Made by a program: the position numbers and the translations under genes. From the NCBI GenBank assembly GCA_903828785.1, contig CAIKNP010000003.1, forward strand, positions 30,863 through 94,862: a stretch of DNA of 64,000 nucleotides, given 5' to 3'. Position 1 is the stretch's first letter; each line of letters starts with the position of its first letter. Under the pieces are notes generated by a model. That model did not search any database. It worked only from the letters and a program-made list of their open reading frames with translations, and was not told the origin of the DNA. Origin of the DNA: an uncultured Actinomycetes bacterium. GTDB lineage: Bacteria > Actinomycetota > Acidimicrobiia > Acidimicrobiales > RAAP-2. Below are positions 34,509 to 43,784 of the stretch, piece by piece.

Positions 34509-35717
34509 GTGCCCAACGCCGTCATTGTCGCCGCCGGGCGCAGTCCCATTGGACGAGCTTTCAAGGGCTCGCTGGCCAGCCTGCGACCCGATGATTTGCT
34601 GGCCCAGGTAATCACTGCCGTTTTGCAACGCGTCGACACCCTCGATCCCCGCTTGGTCGAGGATCTCATCGTTGGCTGCGGCTCCCCCGCCGGCGAGAGT
34701 GGCTTCAACCTGGCTCGCGTCAGCGCGCTCCTGGCCGATCTTCCCCACCTGCCGGGCGTCACCGTAAACCGCTACTGCGCTTCTTCACTGCAAAGTATTC
34801 GCATGGCGTCGCACGCTATTCGCGCCGGTGAGGGTGACGTCTTCATTGCGGCGGGCGTCGAAAGCATTTCGCGTTACGGCGCGGGAATGGCTGACGTCGA
34901 GGTGGCCAAAAATTCTCGCTTTGATGAGGCTCGCCGACGCAGCGCCGCTCGAGCCGCTGGTGATCAAGGTGACTGGACCTCCCCCGTCGGGCTCCCCGAC
35001 ATTTACATTGACATGGGTCAGACGGCTGAGAACGTCGCCGAACTCACTGGGGTGACGAGGGCCGCTATGGACGAGTTTGCCCAGCGCAGCCAAGAGCTCG
35101 CCGTGGAGCACCAAAACAATGGATTCTTTGATCGAGAAATTGTTCCCGTCCTAACCCCCGATGGTCACATCATTACTCGCGACGACGGACCTCGAGCCAG
35201 TTCCACGCTCGAGGCACTCGAACAACTTCGACCGGTTTTTCGGCCCAACGGACGGGTGACGGCCGGAAACGCTTGCCCCCTGAACGACGGCGCCGCCGCG
35301 GTGATTGTCATGAATGAAGACCTCGCCCGTCAACTGGGCATCACCCCCTTGGCACGCATTCTGTCGACGGCAGTGAGCGCACTCGACCCCGAAATCATGG
35401 GACTGGGACCCGTCGAGGCTTCTCGGCGAGCGCTGCAGCGCGCCGGGCTCGGTATTGACGACATGGATACCGTCGAAATAAATGAGGCCTTCGCCGCTCA
35501 GGTCCTGCCCAGCGCTCAGCAGTTGGGGCTGGACATGGAGCGGCTAAACCCCCGTGGCGGTGCCATTGCGCTCGGTCACCCTTTCGGCATGACGGGTGCT
35601 CGCATCGCTACCACGATGATGAATTCGCTCGCGACATCCGGGGGACGTTACGGCCTCGAAACGATGTGCGTCGGCGGAGGCCAAGGAATGGCCCTCATCC
35701 TCGAAAACCTTCGTTAA
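34509..35717 (+). CDS. acetyl-CoA C-acyltransferase (thiolase)
   Basis: 402 residues from GTG 34509, which gives the usual VPNAVIVAAGRSPIGRA start; a TTG at 34500 overlapping the ribC stop is the alternative. The acyl-accepting Cys is in NRYCASSL (about 90), the His in GGAIALGHPFGMTGAR, and the second Cys in CVGGGQGM. It catalyses the thiolytic cleavage or condensation step of beta-oxidation-type pathways. It lies directly behind ribC, with no other fatty-acid gene near. Its stop codon interlocks with the convergent Trm112-like gene. Confidence 0.94.
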   Translation: MPNAVIVAAGRSPIGRAFKGSLASLRPDDLLAQVITAVLQRVDTLDPRLVEDLIVGCGSPAGESGFNLARVSALLADLPHLPGVTVNRYCASSLQSIRMASHAIRAGEGDVFIAAGVESISRYGAGMADVEVAKNSRFDEARRRSAARAAGDQGDWTSPVGLPDIYIDMGQTAENVAELTGVTRAAMDEFAQRSQELAVEHQNNGFFDREIVPVLTPDGHIITRDDGPRASSTLEALEQLRPVFRPNGRVTAGNACPLNDGAAAVIVMNEDLARQLGITPLARILSTAVSALDPEIMGLGPVEASRRALQRAGLGIDDMDTVEINEAFAAQVLPSAQQLGLDMERLNPRGGAIALGHPFGMTGARIATTMMNSLATSGGRYGLETMCVGGGQGMALILENLR

Positions 35718-35938
35718 TCGTCGCCCGTCATTCGGCCGGGAGCGGCCAGCAAGCGAGCCTTCTCCGCAGCGTCAACCACCCGGGCCTCTTCGGGCATCAT
35801 GACCGCAATGTCGTCAACCACGGCGTAGACCTGGCTGCTTCGAGGATTCAGCAGGAGGTCCTCACCCTCCACGTACCACAAGGGCCCGCGATCAATGGGA
35901 TCGCGAAGAATCCCGAGGAGCCACGAGTCGAGACTCAT
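35714..35938 (-). CDS. Trm112-like protein (UPF0434)
   Basis: 74 residues; ATG 35938 overlaps the phosphomannomutase stop as ATGA and has a strong GGAGGGAGAGGA. It matches the Trm112/YcaR family (LLGILRDPIDRGPLWYVE, LNPRSSQVYAVVDDIAVMMPEEA), but the metal-binding Cys seen in many members are absent. The position beside phosphomannomutase is conserved in actinobacteria. Function is unproven; Trm112 proteins generally act as small partners of methyltransferases. Confidence 0.85.
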   Translation of the reverse strand: MSLDSWLLGILRDPIDRGPLWYVEGEDLLLNPRSSQVYAVVDDIAVMMPEEARVVDAAEKARLLAAPGRMTGDD

Positions 35939-37287
35939 TCCTCTCCCTCCGCTACCATCGCGAGAATTTCCTTCACGTGACGGGCAACTTCCTCTTCGTT
36001 GGCGGCCTCCACGTTCAGTCGCAACAAGGGCTCGGTGTTGGAGGGACGAAGATTGAACCACCAATCGCCGAAGTCCGCCGTGAGCCCATCGAGCAAGTCA
36101 ATGGTGGCCCCTGTTTCACTTAATTGGGTCACCATGCGCGCCACCGAAGCCGCGGGACTTGTCACTCGCGTATTAATTTCCCCCGAGACGCTGTAGCGAT
36201 TAAAGGGGGCCACCATGTCAGAAAGTGGCACCTGGGCGCGACACAGGAGCTCGAGAACCAGCAGGGCCGTAATGATGCCCGAGTCGGCTCGGTAGTTATC
36301 ACGGTAGTAATAGTGACCCGAGTGCTCGCCACCGAAAATTGCGTTCGTTTCGGCCATCATTGACTTGATGTAACTGTGACCCACTCGCGTCCTGACGCCT
36401 ACCCCGCCGTGCTCGGCGATGATCGCCGGGACCGCCTTGGAACAAATTACGTTGTAGAGAATGCTTGCGCCGGGGTGTTTGTCCAGCATCGAGGCCGCCA
36501 CCATCGAGGTAGTTGTCGAACCACTGATGGGCTCACCGCGCTCATCAATCAGAAAGACCCGATCGGCGTCGCCGTCGAAGGCCAGGCCGATGTCGGCACC
36601 CACTTCACGAACCCGACGCTGAAGGTCTTTGATGTTTTCGGGATTAAGCGGGTCGGCCGGGTGATTAGGAAAGGTGCCATCAAGTTCGGGGTACATGATC
36701 TCGACCTCGAAAGGCAACTGCGCGAACACCTCGGGAACCACCAACCCGCCCATGCCATTGGCCGTGTCGGCCACAATCCGCAAGGGACGTAGGGCGGCCA
36801 GGTCGACGAAGGAGTGTACGTGCGCCACCCATTGCGCCATCAAGGTCATCTCCTTCATCGGGGCTACATCTCCCGCGGCCGGCGTCGCGAGATATTCCTT
36901 GGTCATCTCCTCTATTTCGAGCAGACCCGACTCCGCCCCTATAGGAGTCGCCCCCGCGAGACAGAGTTTTATGCCGTTGTACTGGGCCGGATTATGGGAG
37001 GCGGTAAACATGGCGCCGGGGGCGTTGAGGTGCCCGGCGGCGTAGTAAAGGAAATCCGTTGAGGCCAATCCGAGGTCGATTACTTCGACGCCCACCGATC
37101 GAACGCCCAAAGCGAAGGCTTCCACCAGAGCGACTCCCGAGGGGCGCATGTCTCGGGCGATGGCGACTTGAGGGGCGTTGGCAAAACTAGCGAAGGCCGA
37201 ACCGATGGCGCGCGCTACCGATTCATCGAGCTGGTCAGGGTAGATACCTCGAATGTCGTAGGCCTTAAAGATGTCCGCAGTATTCAT
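35935..37287 (-). CDS. manB: phosphomannomutase/phosphoglucomutase
   Basis: 450 residues; ATG 37287 preceded by a -10 box at 7 nt (leaderless). The four-domain alpha-D-phosphohexomutase is complete: FKAYDIRG, phosphoserine loop TASHNP with S97, metal loop DGDADR (238-243), sugar loop GGEHSGH and phosphate loop RPSNTEP near the end. It interconverts mannose-6-P and mannose-1-P, feeding GDP-mannose for the glycosyltransferases in the window, where a candidate nucleotidyltransferase also lies at 53605-54618. Its promoter overlaps the end of the upstream membrane-protein gene. Confidence 0.94.
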   Translation of the reverse strand: MNTADIFKAYDIRGIYPDQLDESVARAIGSAFASFANAPQVAIARDMRPSGVALVEAFALGVRSVGVEVIDLGLASTDFLYYAAGHLNAPGAMFTASHNPAQYNGIKLCLAGATPIGAESGLLEIEEMTKEYLATPAAGDVAPMKEMTLMAQWVAHVHSFVDLAALRPLRIVADTANGMGGLVVPEVFAQLPFEVEIMYPELDGTFPNHPADPLNPENIKDLQRRVREVGADIGLAFDGDADRVFLIDERGEPISGSTTTSMVAASMLDKHPGASILYNVICSKAVPAIIAEHGGVGVRTRVGHSYIKSMMAETNAIFGGEHSGHYYYRDNYRADSGIITALLVLELLCRAQVPLSDMVAPFNRYSVSGEINTRVTSPAASVARMVTQLSETGATIDLLDGLTADFGDWWFNLRPSNTEPLLRLNVEAANEEEVARHVKEILAMVAEGEE

Positions 37288-37294
37288 ACGATTC

Positions 37295-37300
37295 AGCCTA
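37295..37300 (-). promoter_or_regulatory. -10 box, leaderless, of manB
   Basis: TAGGCT on the minus strand ends 7 nt before ATG 37287 and overlaps the last codons of the preceding gene. Confidence 0.55.
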
Positions 37301-39655
37301 GTGCTGCACCCTTCGTCGCTTCTTCCAGCGAAGGGCCACGAAGGTCACGCCGGCGAGCACCGTTATTTCGGTGAGCACATCGCCCAGGGTCTGCAGTCCC
37401 GTAGCGCCGTAGGTCAAGGTCACGTGAGTGCTGGTGGGCACCACCACCATCACGTTGGGACTGACCCGGTACGGCCCAGTGGCCCCCGTGACGTGCCAGC
37501 GTGGGAAGTAGGAAATTTTGACGAGGACGGGCACCCCGGTGCGACTCACGGTGAACGATAGCGACTGGGTCGATTGGACGAGATGGCTCACGTGGACGCT
37601 GGGCAAAGATGGCCCGCGAGGCCTGCTTGGTTGTTTCGTCGCGCGGGGCCAGTTCGCCGGACCATTCATCGCGATGTACTGGGACCAATCCGACGCCGTG
37701 AGCCACCACACTTGGTTCACGGCGAGCCAGGCCTGCCGACTGGCTGCATTGGCCAGGACTACGGGATAGTGCGAGAGACCCACGACTTCATTGGAGTGCC
37801 GGACCAGATAAATTCGCCAGTGCACGCCGGGGGCGGGCCACGCCCGGGTGGCCGCGATGAGCTGCAAATCGTGATCAGCATTCGCTTGCTTGATGATGGC
37901 CGGCGAATACGCAATGAAATACTTGACGCCCAGAAGTTCCAGATGGCGCACGCCGAGCGCAACGTTGGTTAGGCCGTAGGTCAAGCCCACCTGGGGCTCA
38001 CTGGGTGCGACGCTCAATTCCGCTTGGTCCAGGAAGTGATACGGCGTCGTCGCCGAGGACTCGAAGAAGAGTCCCTCCATGGAACCCACACAATTGTTCG
38101 TCCAGTACGGCAACAACATCAGCGCCATGGGCGTGCCGAAGCGTTGCTCGTCCGCATTGTACTCCCACATTGACTGACCGCAACCGTGCTTTTCGCCAAC
38201 CACCTTCATGGTGTCCATCAGATTGTGGTACTCGGGCCACGCGCTCTGGCCCTGGTAGCCGGCGTAATTAAAGGCGGCCCAGTCGGTCACCTGATTACCA
38301 CTGGTGTTTAGATGCAAAAATGAACTCGATTGCGGAACAAGGCCGGGCAGGGTCGACGCCAAACCCAGCGCCACCACCACGAGAGTGGCGTTGAGTACGG
38401 TGCGCCAGTCTTCGCGTTCGAGCCACTCGTGGGCCTCGGCTAATTCGTGCTCGCTACTTCTCGCCTCTTCATCGCCGAGCGGATCAGCGTCGAAGGCCTC
38501 ATCCACTCGCGCCTTGCGTTGCCGCCGTCCCCGCTCCAGGCTGCGCCACACCAGGTAACCGATAAACCAGCCCGCGAGCAGATGGGTCCCTAGGTACCAG
38601 AAGGGGACGAGCCGCTCGTTCCAAATCACACTCTGAGGATCAAGCACGTAGGCCGCGAAGGAAAGACCGCACCAGGTCGCCAGCATCATTCCTAGCACTT
38701 GCCGTGACCACCAGGCCGTGACGAAACCCGCCAGGGCCAACACGAGCACCCAGCGATCTGCGCCCGCCGAACCCGTGCTGGTGTACCAGCCCAGCTGACT
38801 AAAGATGCTGTGCAGTGACGAGACATCGTCGTTCACGTAACCCATGGAGTTGGTGAATGACTGGAGATTGACAAAGGGCAAGAGCCACCACGCGACCAGT
38901 CCCGCCGAGAGCAGTCCCGCACCGACAACAAAGCGAAGGGGTCGGGCGACGTCGCCGGCGACCAGGGCGTCGCGACGATCGCGCCAACCACGACGTGCCG
39001 CCAGTTCAAAGAGCATCACCACCGCGATCATCACGAGGGTGAAGAGCCAGGGCAGGACGTGGGACAGCAGTGTGGCACTCAGACAGATCGCCGCCATCCA
39101 GTAGCCCCGGCCAGTTCGCATACCCCGGGCGAAGAGTCCTAAGGCGAGCAGGGAGAGGGCCAGCGAGAGCGAGAAGGCGTACTCCCCGGCCAAAGTGGAA
39201 AAGAGATTGCCCCCGTCAATCGTGAAACTCGCATCGAAGAGGAAGGGCAAGGTGGCCATGGCTAGAGCCACGGGTATGGGTCGTGGTGCCCGCAGCAGAC
39301 GTGCCATTAGATAGGCGGTGAGCGGCATGAGCAGCGAGCCGGCAACCGTCATTACTTTGAAACTCACGGCGAAGGGGATGAGATAACTCGCCACGACGGC
39401 CAGGGCGTCAGGCAGGACGAAGTAGTAGGTGTAGAGCGGCATGCCGTCGAACCAACCCGGAAACCAAGGGGTGAGATGCCCGAGTCCCTGGGTGCGCAGG
39501 TACGCCGCCGCGCCTACGTGAGAACCGGTGTCACCACCCGTGAGCAGCGACGACGAAAGGAGCAGGGACGGATGCATCGACCAGAGGACGACAACGGCCA
39601 CCGCCGCGATGGCGAGGAGGTCACCCAACAGAATCCAGCGGGGCGTCTTTTCCAT
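37298..39655 (-). CDS. large multi-pass membrane protein (6-pyruvoyl-tetrahydropterin synthase-related type)
   Basis: 785 residues from ATG 39655, which forms TGATG with the CPBP protease stop; longer frames run into that gene. After a short basic start there is a helix (about 8-27), then TGGDTGSHVGAAAYLRTQG and WFPGWFDGMPLYTYYF, a pattern of lipid-linked-sugar transferase-like membrane proteins; 11 or more helices follow to about 500. A soluble C-terminal extracytoplasmic part (about 540-760) precedes a final helix and a basic tail. Next to phosphomannomutase, a role in cell-envelope glycan assembly is likely, but the reaction is unknown. Confidence 0.8.
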   Translation of the reverse strand: MEKTPRWILLGDLLAIAAVAVVVLWSMHPSLLLSSSLLTGGDTGSHVGAAAYLRTQGLGHLTPWFPGWFDGMPLYTYYFVLPDALAVVASYLIPFAVSFKVMTVAGSLLMPLTAYLMARLLRAPRPIPVALAMATLPFLFDASFTIDGGNLFSTLAGEYAFSLSLALSLLALGLFARGMRTGRGYWMAAICLSATLLSHVLPWLFTLVMIAVVMLFELAARRGWRDRRDALVAGDVARPLRFVVGAGLLSAGLVAWWLLPFVNLQSFTNSMGYVNDDVSSLHSIFSQLGWYTSTGSAGADRWVLVLALAGFVTAWWSRQVLGMMLATWCGLSFAAYVLDPQSVIWNERLVPFWYLGTHLLAGWFIGYLVWRSLERGRRQRKARVDEAFDADPLGDEEARSSEHELAEAHEWLEREDWRTVLNATLVVVALGLASTLPGLVPQSSSFLHLNTSGNQVTDWAAFNYAGYQGQSAWPEYHNLMDTMKVVGEKHGCGQSMWEYNADEQRFGTPMALMLLPYWTNNCVGSMEGLFFESSATTPYHFLDQAELSVAPSEPQVGLTYGLTNVALGVRHLELLGVKYFIAYSPAIIKQANADHDLQLIAATRAWPAPGVHWRIYLVRHSNEVVGLSHYPVVLANAASRQAWLAVNQVWWLTASDWSQYIAMNGPANWPRATKQPSRPRGPSLPSVHVSHLVQSTQSLSFTVSRTGVPVLVKISYFPRWHVTGATGPYRVSPNVMVVVPTSTHVTLTYGATGLQTLGDVLTEITVLAGVTFVALRWKKRRRVQH

Positions 39656-40398
39656 CAGTGACCGAAGCGTTGCGAGAAGAGCACGCCCACCGTCGTCAAA
39701 TTGAAACCCACGTGAACCAGGACGCAGGGCAGAACGCGTTGGACGCGCGCGTACACCACCGCCAGAACCACCCCGATCATGAACAGTCCGGGGATCTGCA
39801 CGAGCTCTCCGTGCGCCAATGCGAACAGGAGCGCTGAAATAGCAATGGCGACGGCGGTGCCGCCACGAGGCAGGGCTTTCATGGTGACGCCGTGGAGGGC
39901 CCGAAAGACGGTGGCTCGGAAGAAGCATTCTTCCACGACGGGGGCCACCAAGCCCGTTGCGAGGGCGAGCAGCGTAAATTCCAGCGCATTGGTCGATCCG
40001 AACAGTCGCTGCACCGGGGCGTTGAGCGTGTGAAGATGCCAGGGCCGGTAGGCCAGATCAACGAGGAACTGGCTGGCCACACCCACCAGCACGAAACCAG
40101 CGTCTCGCCAGCTGCGCCACCGCCAAGCGTCCGAAGGCCAGGGCATCGAGCCTTGGTGGGCTGCCCAATGAACGGCGCCGATCATGCCAATCCAAAGCCC
40201 GAAAAGACCCAGCGCATTGGCCCACCAGGTGTGCGGCACTGTCGAAGTCAGTCCCGAAACCCCGTTGAGCGCCCCCAAACCGGCCGCCACCGCGGTCACC
40301 AATACCAGGGCCAGTACTTCACCAAGGCCAAAACCCAAGGCGGCGGCGCTCAAAATGGCGCCAGCCCGCGCTTGCTCAGTGGAAGGGAGGTTCGTCAC
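39655..40398 (-). CDS. CPBP-family intramembrane metalloprotease
   Basis: 247 residues; GTG 40398 with a -10 box 7 nt upstream. Seven or so membrane helices. The CAAX/Abi motifs are present in order: EECFFRATVFRALHG (catalytic Glu pair), FALAHGE (His), and HVGFNLTTVG (His). Bacterial members cleave membrane peptides or have maturation and immunity roles; no target is evident. The GGAGG next to the GTG is too close to be a working Shine-Dalgarno. Confidence 0.9.
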   Translation of the reverse strand: MTNLPSTEQARAGAILSAAALGFGLGEVLALVLVTAVAAGLGALNGVSGLTSTVPHTWWANALGLFGLWIGMIGAVHWAAHQGSMPWPSDAWRWRSWRDAGFVLVGVASQFLVDLAYRPWHLHTLNAPVQRLFGSTNALEFTLLALATGLVAPVVEECFFRATVFRALHGVTMKALPRGGTAVAIAISALLFALAHGELVQIPGLFMIGVVLAVVYARVQRVLPCVLVHVGFNLTTVGVLFSQRFGH

Positions 40399-40405
40399 CT
40401 CCTAC

Positions 40406-40411
40406 ACGCTA
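40406..40411 (-). promoter_or_regulatory. -10 box, leaderless, of the CPBP protease gene
   Basis: TAGCGT on the minus strand ends 7 nt before GTG 40398. It is back-to-back with the ftsH promoter. Confidence 0.5.
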
Positions 40412-40457
40412 ACAAGGTGCCTACCCTCTGCGAGTTCCGCCTGTCACCCGCGACCTC

Positions 40458-40463
40458 TAGTCT
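40458..40463 (+). promoter_or_regulatory. -10 box, leaderless, of ftsH
   Basis: TAGTCT ends 6 nt before GTG 40470. The intervening GGAGCG is too near the start to serve as a normal ribosome-binding site. Confidence 0.55.
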
Positions 40464-40469
40464 GGAGCG

Positions 40470-42452
40470 GTGACATCTGAAAATCCTGACAAAACTGGCC
40501 TTAAGAAATTTCTCCCCACCAAGGGAGGGGCGCCAACGCCCGGCGCGCGACGGCGTATCTTGTGGATTCTCATTGCTGCCTTCGTCGTTGGCGCACTGAT
40601 TATCCCCTCCATCTTCAATAACAAGAAGGTTGAGGTCATTTCCTACTCGACCTTGGTGCAAAAAGTTGCGAACCAACAGGTTCTTTCAGCGGCGATTAAC
40701 AACAGCACCGGTCTCATCACTGGTCAGCTGACCGACACCACGAACTACCAGACCACCGGCCCACTCCCCGTATTGTCCACGGAGGTCGACTCCCTGCGTC
40801 AGGCGGGCGTCCAGGTGACCTTCCAAAACCCCTCGGGTCTGGTGACGATGTTGTTGCCCTACCTCATCTGGATATTGCTCTTCGTGGGTCTCTTCTGGTT
40901 TATGAACCGCCAGGCCAAGGGACAGATGAACGGCATGATGTCCGTGGGGAGGTCGAAGGCCAAACAGTTCAATAAAGATCGACCTCAAACCACCTTTGCC
41001 GACGTCGCCGGGTACGACGGGGTCAAGCAAGAGATCAGTGAAGTCGTCGACTTTCTCAAAATGCCGGGACGCTACACCGCGATCGGGGCCCGCATCCCTA
41101 AGGGAATTCTCCTCGTCGGCCCCCCGGGCACTGGAAAAACCATGTTGGCGCGCGCCGTCGCTGGTGAAGCCGGCGTTCCCTTCTTCTCCGTCTCCGGCTC
41201 AGACTTCATGGAGATGTTCGTTGGCGTAGGCGCCAGCCGGGTGCGGGACCTTTTCGCCACCGCTCGCACGCAAGCACCCGCCATCGTCTTCATCGACGAA
41301 ATTGACTCCATCGGACGTAAGCGTGGGGCCGGTGTCGGAGGCGGACACGACGAGCGCGAACAGACGCTGAACCAAATGCTCAGCGAAATGGACGGCTTCG
41401 ATCCCTCCGAGGGCGTCGTCTTGTTCGCGGCCACCAACCGACCCGACGTACTGGACCCCGCACTCTTGCGACCGGGCCGCTTCGACCGCCAAATCGTGGT
41501 TCCGCTCCCCGACCTCGACGAGCGTTTGCCCATTCTGCAAGTCCACTCCAAGGACAAGCCTCTCGACACGACGACGGATCTTTCCATGGTCGCTCGGGGT
41601 ACCCCCGGGTTCAGCGGTGCCGACTTGGCCAACTTGGTGAACGAGGCGGCGTTGCACGCCGTGCGCCGTCACGCCGTGACCATTGGTATGGAGGACTTCG
41701 AATCCGCCCGTGACCGCGTCATGATGGGCCAGCAGCGAGATTCCATGGTGCTGCAGGATGACGAGCGCGAACGCATTGCCTTCCACGAAAGCGGTCACGC
41801 CCTCCTGGCGTACGTCTTACCCAAGACTGACCCGCTGCACAAGATCACCATTATTCCCCGTGGCATGGCGCTGGGAGTCACGATGACCTTGCCCGAGGAG
41901 GACCGTCACATTATGTCGCGCGCTCACTTGGAGGATTCACTCTGCATGCGCATGGGTGGCCGCGTCGCCGAGCTGCTCGTCTACGGTGACCTCTCCACCG
42001 GTGCCGCCGACGACCTTCAGCGCAACACCGACTTGGCCCGACGCATGGTGCGCGAGTGGGGAATGTCCAAAGAGATTGGTCCGATGGCCTGGGGTTCCAA
42101 TAATCAAGTCTTCTTAGGTGAGGACTTGATGCACACGCGTGACTACTCCGATCACACCTCGCAAATCATTGATGACGAAGTTGAGCGCATCCTGCGCGAA
42201 CAAGAGTCGCGGGCCATCGAAGTCCTGACCCTGCACCGGGCCGGTCTCGAAGCGCTGACTCGCTCGCTGCTGGACCGCGAAACCATTGATGGTGAAGAGG
42301 CGGCCCGCCTCATTGACGAAGCCCACGGCGAGCCCGTTCACCCGGCGGGCACTCGCACCGTGTCGTCACTCAACCTGAGTAGTGGCACTGCGGCGAAGGA
42401 AGCGACGCCCCCCACCACGAACTGGGATCCCCCGCTCCTACCCGCCGTTTAG
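40470..42452 (+). CDS. ftsH: ATP-dependent zinc metalloprotease FtsH
   Basis: 660 residues. Two membrane helices (about 29-47 and 127-145) flank the extracytoplasmic region; the AAA+ domain has Walker A GPPGTGKT (217-224), Walker B IVFIDEID, the pore motif near FMEMFVGVG, and the second region of homology with RPGRFDRQ. The zinc site is HESGH (439-443). It degrades membrane and short-lived cytosolic proteins. In many actinobacteria ftsH lies near hpt and folE; here neither is adjacent. The last 15 nt overlap the convergent DUF5719 gene. Confidence 0.97.
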   Translation: MTSENPDKTGLKKFLPTKGGAPTPGARRRILWILIAAFVVGALIIPSIFNNKKVEVISYSTLVQKVANQQVLSAAINNSTGLITGQLTDTTNYQTTGPLPVLSTEVDSLRQAGVQVTFQNPSGLVTMLLPYLIWILLFVGLFWFMNRQAKGQMNGMMSVGRSKAKQFNKDRPQTTFADVAGYDGVKQEISEVVDFLKMPGRYTAIGARIPKGILLVGPPGTGKTMLARAVAGEAGVPFFSVSGSDFMEMFVGVGASRVRDLFATARTQAPAIVFIDEIDSIGRKRGAGVGGGHDEREQTLNQMLSEMDGFDPSEGVVLFAATNRPDVLDPALLRPGRFDRQIVVPLPDLDERLPILQVHSKDKPLDTTTDLSMVARGTPGFSGADLANLVNEAALHAVRRHAVTIGMEDFESARDRVMMGQQRDSMVLQDDERERIAFHESGHALLAYVLPKTDPLHKITIIPRGMALGVTMTLPEEDRHIMSRAHLEDSLCMRMGGRVAELLVYGDLSTGAADDLQRNTDLARRMVREWGMSKEIGPMAWGSNNQVFLGEDLMHTRDYSDHTSQIIDDEVERILREQESRAIEVLTLHRAGLEALTRSLLDRETIDGEEAARLIDEAHGEPVHPAGTRTVSSLNLSSGTAAKEATPPTTNWDPPLLPAV

Positions 42453-43784
42453 TACCGACTGCGGTTCAATGCCGCGGGGAGTAGTGATGGCGCAAGCGGC
42501 CAGCACCAGCACCGCGGAGTTGGCTCGCACTTGGACTGTCGAATGCGCCAACTTGTTCTTCGAGCCCGTGAAGCTGATCAGTGACGCGGTCTGGCCAGCG
42601 CCCAGGCGCAACGTGCTCGTCGTCGGAGAATGCCCCAGTGCGTTGACGGCGACGCTAACCAGCGTTGCTCTGGTGCTGGTATTGGTGACGGTGGCGGCCC
42701 CAAAACCACGCCCCGTCGTGTCCGACAGCGTCCAAGCGGCGCCCACCATCGGCGTCGGACTCAGGTACGGGCCCTTTGGTCCACCCGAACGTAAGGCCGT
42801 GAAAATTGCTTGCGTCGACGTGAACGACACGTGCGCCTCACCCGCGGCGGGAATGACGTTGTTGGGCGTCACCACGAAGGTGGTGGAACTAAACGAAGCG
42901 ACATCGATGGTTTGCGTCGGAATGGTGAAATGACCGAGCGCTACGTCAAGGGTCACCTGCGCCGGTTGCGACGAAGGATTCGAAAAGACGACGGTCGCGT
43001 TGGTGTTCTGATTGGTCGGAACGAGGGGTAGAGCGCCGGAGGTCGCGAGCGTCGTCGATCCCGTGTTGATCGAAGCCATCGATCCCACCAGTTGATCGGC
43101 GGCGACTACTAAGGAGCCACGGAGGACGTCAACCTCGGCCCCAATCTGCGCTTGGTTGACCAGTTGGTGGCCGAGGTCCACTTGGACGAGCCCGTGAGGC
43201 GGCACACTAATTCCCTGGAGGGGGGCCGGCTGCGCAAAGCCACTCGAAGAGTAGGTCTTCACGCCAAACACGGCGTTGGTCGCGGTGGGATTGAACATAG
43301 TCAAGCGAGCGGATGATCCCACCGCGGTCGAGAGCCCCGAGGCGAACCACTGCGTGACGCCGCTCGACTGGCAGGGCGCTTCGGCGTGATTCTTTCCAAT
43401 GACTTCTTGGGCGTAGACACCGCCACCCGACACCGTCGCCGCTACCGCGTAGGCGACACCGGCGAGAACCCGCGTCGGCACGAGCACGCTTTGTGCGTAG
43501 GGCGAAATTGTCATCGTGCTCGTCACCGTTGCGCCATGCGCGCCCAGCGCAGCGACGGTCGTGCTGAGCGTACGCGCGCTATCGCTGGTGTTGACGAAGA
43601 CCACTTCACCGAAGGCCCCGCCCTTCGCGCTGGTAAGTCCAGTGCAATAGAGCGCACTCGATTGCGTCGTGGGTTGCGAGGATGTCAGGGTCTGTTCGAT
43701 CGAGGGGGCCACCCACTGATTAAGCACAATGGTCGTGGCTACTCCCACCAGGACGACTGCCGTCATAAGGATGCGGCGGTTCAC
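42438..43784 (-). CDS. DUF5719-type membrane-anchored secreted protein
   Basis: 448 residues from GTG 43784, GTGA overlap with the preceding stop and GAGGAG at 5 nt. One N-terminal helix (about 5-24) then an all-beta extracytoplasmic protein made of Ser/Thr/Val-rich segments (VVFVNTSDSARTLSTTV, VVFSNPSSQPAQVTLDV, ATVTNTSTRATLVSV) that look like repeated Ig-type strands. In actinobacteria this family follows the GT2-membrane glycosyltransferase gene, as it does here. It probably assists the export or attachment of the glycan made by its partner; this is inference from gene order. Confidence 0.8.
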   Translation of the reverse strand: MNRRILMTAVVLVGVATTIVLNQWVAPSIEQTLTSSQPTTQSSALYCTGLTSAKGGAFGEVVFVNTSDSARTLSTTVAALGAHGATVTSTMTISPYAQSVLVPTRVLAGVAYAVAATVSGGGVYAQEVIGKNHAEAPCQSSGVTQWFASGLSTAVGSSARLTMFNPTATNAVFGVKTYSSSGFAQPAPLQGISVPPHGLVQVDLGHQLVNQAQIGAEVDVLRGSLVVAADQLVGSMASINTGSTTLATSGALPLVPTNQNTNATVVFSNPSSQPAQVTLDVALGHFTIPTQTIDVASFSSTTFVVTPNNVIPAAGEAHVSFTSTQAIFTALRSGGPKGPYLSPTPMVGAAWTLSDTTGRGFGAATVTNTSTRATLVSVAVNALGHSPTTSTLRLGAGQTASLISFTGSKNKLAHSTVQVRANSAVLVLAACAITTPRGIEPQSVLNGG